A stretch of DNA of 11,947 nt from Symbiodinium natans (Eukaryota; Sar; Dinophyceae; Suessiales; Symbiodiniaceae): the NCBI GenBank assembly GCA_905221605.1, contig CAJNDS010002381.1, positions 126,001 through 137,947 of the forward strand. Direction: 5' to 3'. The notes under the pieces were generated by a model. It was not told the origin of the DNA. It was given only the letters and a program-made list of their open reading frames with translations, and did no database searches. This document shows positions 1-7,678 of the stretch, piece by piece. The translations under genes were made by a program, and so were the position numbers. Numbering within the stretch: position 1 is the stretch's first letter; each line of letters starts with the position of its first letter.

Positions 1-1060
1 ACTCTGCGACAATGCACATCCACCGGCTGGCTGGGATACCGCACATTCCAAGCAGGTGCCCAAAGCTTCAACTAACGCACAAAGCAAGTAAAATATCAAT
101 CAAAGAGTGCTGCTTGGAGCTGCAGTATATTGGATTGTGTGTGTGTGTACAGAAGCCACTTCTCAAGTGCATCTCAAGTGCTATCAGAGCCATCATTGGG
201 CCCGCCAGGCTCTCTCGCAGTCAGGCCTATACATGACATTCGTCACCTGGCTGAGGCATCATTCTGCTGCATAGCTTGTCTGAATGATAACACCGTACTG
301 TCTCCCACGCGCACAAACATAAAAACATGGTCACTGTTTTTCGTGCATTACTATTCGTGTCGAACGTTGGCAAGTTTTTGCTTAAAGAATATACATTGTA
401 TAGACCTAACAACGTGATTCAGTGGAACCAGAGCCAAAGTCAGCTCCCGTTTTGCCCTCGCTAAAGGTTTGCAGAGCTTGCCAGCAGCTTGCGCTTCCTG
501 GAACTTGAATGGCTTAAAGCTTCTTCGAGGAGCATAGTGGCCTAGCGTACCCTACTGTTAATTCCATGAGTTTGCCAAAGCCTGACGTCGGCATGACGAG
601 GGGCTCATAAGATCATAAGATGATGCATCGGCTCCATTGACATGAAGGAGGGAGGGGCGAACCCTCGAACCACTTGTCCAGGGTTTTAACAGCCTATCCG
701 GCCTCGTTTCTCACGGTGACATGCGCTTAATGACAAGGTTCGGAGTTCGGATTCAATGCGCCTGGTCATGAAATGCATGGTAGTGAATTCCCCTGGTCGC
801 AAGAGGCGGATTTCAACTAACTATCTTCTCGTTTGCTATGAGGGTGGTACTGAAGACTTTGTAGCTGCTCCTTGCTTCGTTCGGGTGTTGCATGGCGCTT
901 CCTTGCATGGTTCTTGAATCTGCTGTCACTCGGGCAACGCCACAGTCAGCAAACAAAATCGAAAACGCGGAAGCCGCAGTCAGGAAACAACGACGCGGAG
1001 TCGGAAACACGGGGCCACTGTCGGAAAACACAAAGCCGCGAGCGGGAAACGAGGAACAAG
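1..1060. other. Unassigned sequence, no supported gene
   Basis: I see no gene that I can defend here. Open frames on both strands are short, lack recognisable motifs and overlap one another. A short (TG)n run lies near 136-148. From about 940 onward the sequence carries recurrent CGGAAAC/CGGAAAAC motifs (for example near 1002, 1021 and 1042) that continue into the degenerate direct repeat beginning at 1061. Undetected short exons remain possible, because the organism seems to have compact introns. Confidence 0.5.
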
Positions 1061-1292
1061 GTACGCTGCCCACCTCCAGTGCCCGAGTTAGAGAGTCAAA
1101 GTTTGAAAAAGCCTCAGTCGGAAACGAAAGCAGCCATCGGAAAAAAATGGTCGTCCTAATACATTGACACAACAAGGAGCGACATGCGCTCCACACCTCC
1201 GGTGCCACAGTTTCAAACTTCAAATCGGAAACAAGCAACCCCACGGGAAAACGCACGGTCGTCGAAATACATTGACGCGACAATCCCTTATA
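1061..1292 (+). repeat. Degenerate direct repeat, two units of about 108-120 bp
   Basis: Two adjacent copies can be aligned by eye. Both contain, in order, a CACCTCC(A/G)GTGCC block, an AGTTT(G/C)AAA block, a TCGGAAAC block, a GGTCGTC block and ATACATTGAC. The last motif is at 1159-1168 and again at 1267-1276, an offset of 108 bp. The copies are clearly diverged, with substitutions and small indels, so this is an old duplication. The CGGAAAC motif recurs outside the pair as well, which suggests derivation from a shorter monomer. I see no coding signal. Confidence 0.55.
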
Positions 1293-2337
1293 GCATTCCT
1301 GTCCGCTGTCTGTCACCCGCTCCCAGATTGGAAAAGTGACAATTAAACAGCTAAGCGTGGAATGGTGTGTTCACAACCTGCAGCGCATATTTGCTTTACC
1401 CGAAAGAAAGAAGCCCTAGACTTCCAAGGTATCAAGCATACGTGAATAACAGAGACCGCTCCTGACAGATAGGAGTTGGAAATCAAGCAATCACAGTCGT
1501 ATGCGTGGCAGCAACCTCGTGAAATTGAGAGAGCTGGCGCTCTAGCTAGGATGACTTGGGAACCATCAATCGTCGGAGATCAAGCAAGCATGACAAGTTC
1601 CTGGTCTTGGTCAGCGTATCACGGACATATACGTGTAAGTGACCTCGTGAAATCAAGAGGGTTGCCGTTCTGGCCATGACGATTTTGGCGCTATGAATGA
1701 GCTTTAGTGGCCTTCCTTTGGACGGCTTGACGCGTTGCGTCGCGACATCTTGTGTCACCCGAAAAAATAGGTCCACGCGCGATGTTCTGACTGCTGTCTT
1801 CGTGTAACATTGCATATGGTTGATACATGCAGCTCGTGTGTTGGTTCTTACCATGCGTTCAATTTTCATGAGCTGTTGTGGAGCTCGTGAAGCTTGCGGA
1901 GGCATGTCACCAGAGAAAGCTGTTTGCATCATTTGCATCGGTCAAAACTCAAGGTATGCCACTGTGTTGGTCCACGAGCATTTCTAAAGCACACCTCAAG
2001 TCCGCCCGTACCGGTGAGATGCCGGAAAAAACCAGGCCCCACCCCACCCAAAAAAGAATTAACGCGGCGAAGTTTAAGGGTTAACTAGTTGATTTCTACA
2101 GCAGAGCCACCTTACGCACACAAGACACGCGCAGACACCACACATACAAACATGCAAGTGTGTGCAAATGCAAAAAATCACGCCTGGGTGGACCGGGAGG
2201 CAGATTGAGGTCTGAATTCCTTCCCTGCCTATGAGGTTTGATTCTTGTGGACGTATGCTTCCAAGCTCAAAACCCTTCCCGCGCGGATCTTCGCGTTGTT
2301 AGGGGCCATGTTTGCTGACTATCGCGTCCGTGTTTTA
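1293..2337. other. Unassigned sequence, no supported gene
   Basis: No convincing gene was found. Weak similarity exists between about 1480-1560 and 1575-1680: AATCAAGCAA versus ATCAAGCAAG, and ACCTCGTGAAAT at 1514-1525 and again at 1642-1653. The spacings differ (about 97 and 128 bp), so this is at best a very decayed duplication. The remainder shows no repeat, RNA gene or splice-consistent coding pattern that I can support. Confidence 0.45.
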
Positions 2338-2377
2338 GACTTTCTTTCGCTGATTTTTTTCGACTTTCTTTCGCTGA
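2338..2377 (+). repeat. Doubled 16-bp motif, 24-bp offset
   Basis: The motif GACTTTCTTTCGCTGA occurs at 2338-2353 and again at 2362-2377. Related pyrimidine-rich TCGCT words continue through about 2440 (TCTCGCTGTCACTCGCTGCATCTCGCTTTCG). This makes the reverse strand appear to encode a Lys/Ser/Glu-rich low-complexity peptide, which I regard as a by-product of the repeat. Confidence 0.6.
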
Positions 2378-2964
2378 CTGCTTGGCCTGTTTTCTGAATG
2401 TGGCTTCTCTCGCTGTCACTCGCTGCATCTCGCTTTCGCCCCGAGACAGGCACCTTGGGCTTGCAGTTCCGGAAGATGATGCGCGACAGCTCCTTTTGCG
2501 AGGCATCGTGGCATGTTCGCATGTTCAGACTATATTGACTATATCATGCTACGTCTGCAACATGAGCACCCATGCTTGCACCTGGCTGCACCATGCATCG
2601 CACATTGTGATGATGTGGGAAAGCGTGGGGGGAGCGGCGCACCAGAAGTTCTTACAAACTCTGAGAAGAGGACACTTGTCGAAAAGAACTCTCAAAATTG
2701 AAGGTAATGAAATGGTAAGGAAATGAGCGCGCACGATGTTCAAAGGGACCACCTCTTCCCGCTGGGTCTCTTGCAAAATACGAAGGCATATGCTTGGAAC
2801 TTGGAAATCTTGGAACTCACTTCTCACGCTCTCTTTCTTTGCCAACGTATTAGGCCATCATGTGTCAAGACCATTGGCCAGTTTAGTACGACTGTTGTGG
2901 CCGTTGTCAACTCCCTGCGCAGGTGTCTGTGACATCTCAACCTAAGCAACCTTTGCAGTAGCAT
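2378..2964. other. Unassigned sequence, no supported gene
   Basis: Open frames of 60-115 codons overlap on both strands here and none has a recognisable motif. The frames at about 2723-2945 read as plausible peptides in two + frames at once and in the reverse strand as well, so reading quality does not discriminate between them. This stretch lies directly upstream of the possible endonuclease remnant and could belong to the same dead element, but I cannot show that. Confidence 0.4.
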
Positions 2965-3190
2965 CCACTCTGTACGAAGAATGATCCGCAGAGGCAAGTG
3001 CACTTGGCTTTGCTTGCAACTAAATTCCCTCGGGCTCTCCGTCTCCACATCACCCACGAAGTCGACCAAACCGACACGCTGTGCCTGACCGAGACGAACA
3101 CGGACAATGACATGGCAACTTTCACAAGCTGAAGCTCAGCCTCCCGGGCGTCTATTGGAAGGCCGTCAGTAATCATTTTCCTGGAGCACT
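2965..3190 (+). pseudogene. Possible decayed non-LTR retrotransposon endonuclease fragment
   Basis: The frame starting after the TAG at about 2962 and ending at TGA 3130-3132 carries DTLCLTETNTDND at about 3076-3114. This resembles the (D)(I/V)L.(L/I)TETW core of the APE-type endonuclease of LINE elements, where the Glu is catalytic. It is preceded by a basic, Leu-rich segment (RALRLHITHEV), as is usual upstream of that core. If the frame slips by -1 near 3122, the next stretch reads HKLKLSLPGVYW, placing an LPG(Y/V)-like motif about 16 residues after the TET. That is the normal spacing in these enzymes. There is no ATG-led intact frame, no second catalytic motif and no reverse transcriptase nearby. 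The evidence is one short motif plus one spacing, so chance is a real alternative. Confidence 0.3.
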
Positions 3191-3289
3191 CGAATTGCAT
3201 GACCCGCATTTATTTGACATGGCAGAATATTGCTATAGCAATTCTATAGCACTCCCCTGTGCACCCCGTGCCCGAGAGAGCAAGAGCAA

Positions 3290-3307
3290 GAGAGAGAGAG
3301 AGAGAGG
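3290..3307 (+). repeat. (GA)n microsatellite
   Basis: An uninterrupted AG/GA run of about 8-9 dinucleotides is preceded by interrupted AG-rich sequence (GAGAGCAAGAGCAAG). On the reverse strand it yields a Leu/Ser-alternating peptide inside a long open frame at 3233-3943, which I do not accept as a gene. Confidence 0.85.
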
Positions 3308-3439
3308 AAAACACAAAACAAAAGGCAACAAAACAAGCAAAACGAACTGCAGGGAACCCGAAAAATCCCGACTATGCACCCGCCGATAGACCCATAATCT
3401 CGCCTTCATCACCCACCTCAGCATCCCGCCCTCCCTGTG

Positions 3440-3587
3440 GGTCGACTGTCGGGGTGGGGACGGGTGTGGACGCTGGTCGAGGGTCACCGGAAAGCAAACG
3501 AAATTAGGTGGACGCGTGGTCGACACATTCGACGCGCAAGGCATTGGTCGACGGAGGTCGATGGGGAAGAGCAGATGCTTGGTCGAC
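3440..3587 (+). repeat. Cluster of six GGTCGA motifs (four GTCGAC palindromes)
   Basis: GGTCGA occurs at 3440, 3475, 3518, 3546, 3556 and 3581. Four of the six continue as the palindrome GTCGAC (3441, 3519, 3547 and 3582). Spacings are irregular (35, 43, 28, 10, 25), so this is not a simple tandem array. It may be a diverged GTCGAC-rich minisatellite or a cluster of binding sites. No factor can be named from the sequence. Confidence 0.5.
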
Positions 3588-3998
3588 CGGCCAACGATGA
3601 GAGTGAACATTCCTAGATATACCACGCAAACTGCATCGAATAGTCCCGGATGGGAAAGCATTTCGGGCACACCGACGCTACTTGATAGATTTTGATACCC
3701 AAAGCAACTAACCACATAAAGGTTATTGGCTGTTTGCACAGATTTGATTAGTGTCAGCGTTATGCGCGACGTCCTGCAAAAGAGTGTGCATCTACTTTGG
3801 CTGATTGTTGAGTTGACGGTGTAAGTTGGCCATTTGGCTGAAACTGACACGGCAGAATTTGGGGCGGCGTCCTGTGTCTCTCGGCACAATTTCGCAACTC
3901 GTGCGCAGTGCTGTGCTTGTAAGCGGCGATTCTCCGAAATCAAATGGCGACTGTGGAAAAATCAAGCCCATTAGTTTTGATCATCTTACGGAATAGAG
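3588..3998. other. Unassigned sequence, no supported gene
   Basis: The reverse strand is open from 3943 down to 3233, about 236 codons, but the predicted peptide has no motif I recognise and ends in the low-complexity product of the GA microsatellite. No splice-consistent coding was seen on the + strand. I record the stretch as unassigned. Confidence 0.45.
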
Positions 3999-4020
3999 CC
4001 ACGATTTGTCTAAATCGTGG
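3999..4020. repeat. Perfect inverted repeat, 9-bp arms
   Basis: CCACGATTT (3999-4007) is followed by a 4-nt loop and AAATCGTGG (4012-4020). The arms are exact reverse complements and could form a short hairpin in DNA or RNA. No U-run follows and there is no adjacent gene, so a terminator role is not supported. Confidence 0.75.
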
Positions 4021-4056
4021 GACCCTCATAAAAAGATAAAGGGTAGGCTTCTTCAG

Positions 4057-4075
4057 AAATCAAGCCAATTGATTT
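4057..4075. repeat. Inverted repeat, 7-bp arms
   Basis: AAATCAA (4057-4063) and TTGATTT (4069-4075) flank a 5-nt loop. The left arm is part of AAATCAAGC, a 9-mer that also appears at 1480, 3959 and 4108. The clustering may reflect an old local duplication. Confidence 0.6.
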
Positions 4076-4204
4076 TTCATTCACGTGCGCGGTTGGCTTT
4101 GGCTATGAAATCAAGCGAACATTCCTGGCAACATCCAGCATGGATTTCAAAACAAAATAAACATAAAAGTGAGAGTATTGCCGAATGCTGCGTAGTTTTG
4201 ATGA

Positions 4205-4220
4205 ACACACACACACACAC
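4205..4220 (+). repeat. (AC)8 microsatellite
   Basis: There are eight uninterrupted AC dinucleotides at 4205-4220. It sits about 55 bp before an AT dinucleotide run. Confidence 0.9.
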
Positions 4221-4273
4221 GGCGACAAATTCCCTCAGATAAACATCTCTTAGGTATGCGTTATAATGTAAAT

Positions 4274-4291
4274 ACATATATATATATATGT
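4274..4291. repeat. (AT)n microsatellite forming an 18-bp palindrome
   Basis: ACATATATATATATATGT is a perfect 18-bp palindrome centred on an alternating AT run. It lies about 80 bp before the large AT-rich satellite. Confidence 0.85.
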
Positions 4292-4591
4292 ATGTAAGGT
4301 AGACCTTTATGCTCTATTTGACGGGTGCCCTGTGCTATTTAAAAAGATAAAACTGATTAAAGTGCGGGCCTTGAAGGCGCAGTTTAAACAGTTTGAATAG
4401 TTTAAATATTTAAAGTGTTTCAACTGTTTAAACTGCAAAAGGAAGGCGCAGTTTAAACAGTTTAAATATTTTTAATATTTAAAGTGTTTAAAGTGTTTAA
4501 ACTGCGAATAGAAGGCGCAGTTTAAACAGTTTAAACTTTTTAAATATTTAAAGTGTTTAAAGTGTCTAAAACTGTTTAAACTGTTTAAACT

Positions 4592-4666
4592 GCAAATCGT
4601 TTCAAAAAGCCGAGTTTTAAGCTTTACATTTTTTCAATTCTGTAGTGCTTTTTCTGGACGATTTGC
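4592..4666. repeat. Foldback linker of the 303-bp satellite (first of five)
   Basis: This 75-bp non-monomer segment starts GCAAATCGT and ends ACGATTTGC, exact reverse complements. Just inside these, AAAAAGC and GCTTTTT extend the complementarity with a small mismatch. The other linkers are at 4895-4969, 5198-5272, 5501-5575 and 5833-5908. The interior is well conserved, with CTGTAGTGC in every copy, and small changes appear mainly in the last copy. The ends resemble terminal inverted repeats, so the linker could derive from a small foldback or MITE-like insertion that was then amplified with the array. That origin is inference. Confidence 0.8.
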
Positions 4667-5696
4667 AGTTTAAACACTTTAAACAGTTTAAACTTTTTAA
4701 TCTTTTTAAATATTTAAAGTGTTTAAAGTGTTTAAACTGCGAATAGAAGGCGCAGTTTAAACAGTTTAAACTTTTTAAATATTTAAAGTGTTTAAAGTGT
4801 TTAAACTGCGAATAGAAGGCGCAGTTTAAACAGTTTAAACTTTTAAAATATTTAAAGTGTTTAAAGTGTTTAAACTGTTTAAACTGTTTAAACTGCAAAT
4901 CGTTTCAAAAAGCCGAGTTTCAAGCTTTACATCTTTTCAATTCTGTAGTGCTTTTTCTGGACGATTTGCAGTTTAAACACTTTAAACAGTTTAAACTTTT
5001 TAATCTTTTTAAATATTTAAAGTGTTTAAACTGTTTAAACTGCGAATAGAAGGCGCAGTTTAAACAGTTTAAACTTTTTAAATATTTAAAGTGTTTAAAG
5101 TGTTTAAACTGCGAATAGAAGGCGCAGTTTAAACAGTTTAAACTTTTTAAATATTTAAAGTGTTTAAAGTGTTTAAACTGTTTAAACTGTTTAAACTGCA
5201 AATCGTTTCAAAAAGCCGAGTTTTAAGCTTTACATCTTTTCAATTCTGTAGTGCTTTTTCTGGACGATTTGCAGTTTAAACACTTTAAACAGTTTAAACT
5301 TTTTAATCTTTTTAAATATTTAAAGTGTTTAAACTGTTTAAACTGCCAATAGAAGGCGCAGTTTAAACAGTTTAAACTTCTTAAATATTTAAAGTGTTTA
5401 AACTGTTTAAACTGCGAATAGAAGGCGCAGTTTAAACAGTTTAAACTTTTAAAATTTTTAAAGTGTTTAAAGTGTTTAAACTGTTTAAACTGTTTAAACT
5501 GCAAATCGTTTCAAAAAGCCGAGTTTTAAGCTTTACATCTTTTCAATTCTGTAGTGCTTTTTCTGGACGATTTGCAGTTTAAACACTTTAAACAGTTTAA
5601 ACTTTTTAATCTTTTTAAATATTTAAAGTGTTTAAACTGTTTAAACTGCGAATAGAAGGCGCAGTTTAAACAGTTTAAACTTTTTAAATATTAAAA

Positions 5697-5754
5697 GTGT
5701 TTAAAGTGTTTAAACTGCGAATAGAGTGTTTAAAGTGTTTAAACTGCGAATAGA
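5697..5754 (+). repeat. 29-bp tandem duplication inside the satellite
   Basis: A 29-bp segment running from GTGTTTAAAG through GCGAATAGA is present at 5697-5725 and again at 5726-5754. It exactly accounts for the one unit that measures 332 bp instead of 303 bp. Because 29 is not a multiple of three, it also breaks the reverse-strand open frame in that unit only. Confidence 0.9.
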
Positions 5755-6229
5755 AGGCGCAGTTTAAACAGTTTAAACTTTTTAAATATTTAAAGTGTTT
5801 AAAGTGTTTAAACTGTTTAAACTGTTTAAACTGCAAATCGTTTCAAAAAGCCGAGTTTTAAGCTTTCCATTTTTTTGAATTCTGTAGTGCTTTTTCTGGA
5901 CGATTTGCAGTTTAAACACTTTAAACAGTTTAAACTTTTTAATCTTTTTAAATATTTAAAGTGTTTAAACTGTTTAAACTGCCAATAGAAGGCGCAGTTT
6001 AAACAGTTTAAACTTTTTAAATATTTAAAGTGTTTAAACTGTTTAAACTGCGAATAGAAGGCGCAGTTTAAACAGTTTAAACTTTTTAAATATTTAAAGT
6101 GTTTAGAGTGTTTAAACTGCAAAAGGAAGGCGCAGTTTCAACAGTTTAAACAGTTAAAAAGTGTTTAAATTGCGAATAGTATTCATTTGTTAATTGAAAG
6201 GCGGCCACGAACCACACTCACCAGAAAAG

Positions 6230-6490
6230 GTGAGCCAGCCGCCCTGAGGCGAGCTGGCCGCCCTTAGGCGTGCTAGGCGCGCCGGCCGCCCTCAGGCGAG
6301 CCGGCCGCCCTTAGGCGCGCTAGGCGCACCGGCCGCCCTCAGGCGAGCCGGCCGCCCTTAGGCGCGCTAGGCGCACCGGCCCCCCTCAGGCGAGCCGGCC
6401 GCCCTTAGGCGCGCTAGGCGCACCGGCCGCCCTCAGGCGAGCCGGCCGCTCTTAGGCGAGCCGGCCGCCCTTAGGCGAGCCGGCCGCCCT
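6230..6490 (+). repeat. 47-bp GC-rich minisatellite
   Basis: The unit joins a CCGCCCTCAGGCGAGCCGG block and a CCGCCCTTAGGCGCGCTAGG block. The word CTCAGG recurs at 6291, 6338, 6385 and 6432, exactly 47 bp apart. The last part loses the GCGCTAGGCGCACC segment and continues with a shorter unit (GGCGAGCCGGCCGCCCTTA). A stray related word (TTTCAGGCGAGCCG) lies at about 6577-6590, at the entry to the next array. It begins within about 50 bp of the end of the AT-rich satellite, an abrupt change in base composition. Confidence 0.93.
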
Positions 6491-6600
6491 CCTGGGACGC
6501 AATCTTTTCGGTGTAAAATTGGGTCTCCGCCCAGGTTAAACTCTCGCAATTTTTTTTTCGTGCCCCCGCCGCTTTCAGGCGAGCCGTTATGCTCAAAACC
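6491..6600. other. Short junction between two satellites
   Basis: This stretch of about 110 bp includes a T9 tract (about 6550-6558). It ends with TTATGCTCAAAACCGTTA, a diverged version of the TTATGCTGAGAACCGTTA that precedes each later block of the 125-bp satellite. The start of the array is therefore a diverged block junction, not unrelated DNA. Confidence 0.6.
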
Positions 6601-7189
6601 GTTAAAGTTATTTGTATGTGCAGTTCCGGGTCCGGTGTGTGCTGGACCGTGGTTTGCATGCCTGTCCGGGTTCGGCGAAAGCTCCGGACCGTGGTTTATA
6701 CACATATACATACCCATATCCCTTGTCTACCATTCTATGTATGTGCAGTTCCGGGTCCGGTATGTGCTGGACCGTGGTGTGCATGCTTTTCCGGGTTCGG
6801 CGAAAGGTCCGGACCGTGGTTTACACACATATACATACCCATATCCCTTGTCTACCGTTATATGTGTGTGCAGTTCCGGGTCCGGTGTGTTCTGGACCGT
6901 GGTGTGCATGCCCTTCCGGGTTCGGCGAAAGCTTCGGACCGTGGTTTATACACATATACATACGCGTATCGCTTGTCCACCATTCATTATATGTATGTGC
7001 AGTTCCGGGTCCGGTATATATGCTGGACCGTGGTGTGCAAGCCCTGCCGGGTTCGGCGAAAGCTCCGGACCGTGGTTTATACACATATACATACGTGTAT
7101 CCTTTGTGTACCGGGTCCGCTGTATGCTGGACCGTGGCGTGCGTAGACTTCCGGGTTCGGTGAAAGCTCCGGACCGTGGTATTATACAT

Positions 7190-7386
7190 ATACTTATACC
7201 TATGTCTGTGCACATCTATCAATACGATGGTATTATACACTTTCTGGGGAGTATTCTAACTCCAGGATCGGCGCTACACAGACATGTACGCCTGGCCTTC
7301 TCAGGACACTGTGGCCTTCAAAATTCATTACAGAACCTGCAGATAGTGACAGATGGGGGCTATTTGCTTACTGCCAAGAAGAACTT
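7190..7386 (+). repeat. Higher-order spacer of the 125-bp satellite, copy 1
   Basis: This stretch of about 195 bp contains no 125-bp monomer sequence. It has TATTATACATATAC at the left, GAGTATTCTAACTCC (7249 on; GGAGT/ACTCC can pair), a CGCCTGGCCTTCTCAGGACA block and a GACAGATGGGGGCTATTTGC block, ending in CTTATGCTGAGAACCG. A second full copy lies at about 8570-8787. A left-truncated third, at about 7958-7997, retains only the GCAGATGGGGGCCATTTGC end. I recognise no function. Confidence 0.85.
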
Positions 7387-7678
7387 ATGCTGAGAACCGT
7401 TATATGTATGTGCAGTTCCGGGTCCGGTATGTGCTGGACCGTGGTGCGCATGCCCTTCCAGGTTCGGCGAAAACTCCGGACCGTGGTTTATACACATATA
7501 CATACCCATATCCCTTGTCTACCGTTATATGTGTGTGCAGTTCCGGGTCCGGTATGTGCTGGACCGTGGTATGCATGCACTTCCGGGTTCAGCGACAGCT
7601 CCGGACCGTGGTTTATACACATATACCTACCCATATCCCTTGTCTACCGTTATATGTGTGTGCAGTTCCGGGTCCGGT
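7350..7678 (+). repeat. Near-identical segmental duplicate, partner at 7961-8289
   Basis: About 328 bp match at an offset of exactly 611 bp with very few differences seen by eye, including shared rare variants: CTTCCAGGTTCGGCGAAAAC in one monomer and GGGTTCAGCGACAGC in the next. The agreement is much closer than between neighbouring monomers. This indicates a recent higher-order duplication with a deletion in the spacer, not monomer-by-monomer homogenisation. Confidence 0.85.

Larger units (their letters stand above)
4373..6178. repeat. AT-rich satellite: 9-bp TTTAAANNN monomer in 303-bp higher-order units
   Basis: The whole stretch consists of TTTAAA cores spaced every 9 bp (TTTAAA followed by CAG, CTT, GTG or CTG), with an occasional 8-bp step. 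Six or so cores make a subunit of about 58 bp that is nearly self-complementary: CAGTTTAAACAG on the left against CTGTTTAAACTG on the right. Subunits are joined by GCGAATAGAAGGCGC. Three or four subunits plus one unique linker form a 303-bp higher-order unit. Linker starts at 4592, 4895, 5198 and 5501 are exactly 303 bp apart; the next is at 5833 (332 bp). The palindrome GTTTAAAC recurs dozens of times. Reverse-strand open frames of about 93 codons per unit (F-K-Q/F-K-H repeats) arise because both 9 and 303 are multiples of three. They start at TTG, have no ATG, and I do not consider them genes. Confidence 0.95.

Noticed and set aside
655-690. tRNA-like B box (CCTCGAACC on the reverse strand)
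   Set aside because: The flanking bases do not form a T stem and no A box or cloverleaf can be drawn.
3233-3943. Reverse-strand 236-codon open frame
   Set aside because: It has no recognisable domain, ends in a Leu/Ser peptide made by the GA microsatellite, and crosses the GGTCGA cluster. The absence of stops alone is not enough.
4617-6122. Reverse-strand frames of 93-98 codons per 303-bp unit (F-K-Q/F-K-H repeats)
   Set aside because: They start at TTG, have no ATG, and are open only because 9 bp and 303 bp are multiples of three. The composition is pure monomer repeat.
4373-6178. CRISPR array
   Set aside because: The spacing is regular, but the 'spacers' are identical copies, the monomers are self-similar at 9 bp, there are no cas genes, and the context is eukaryotic.
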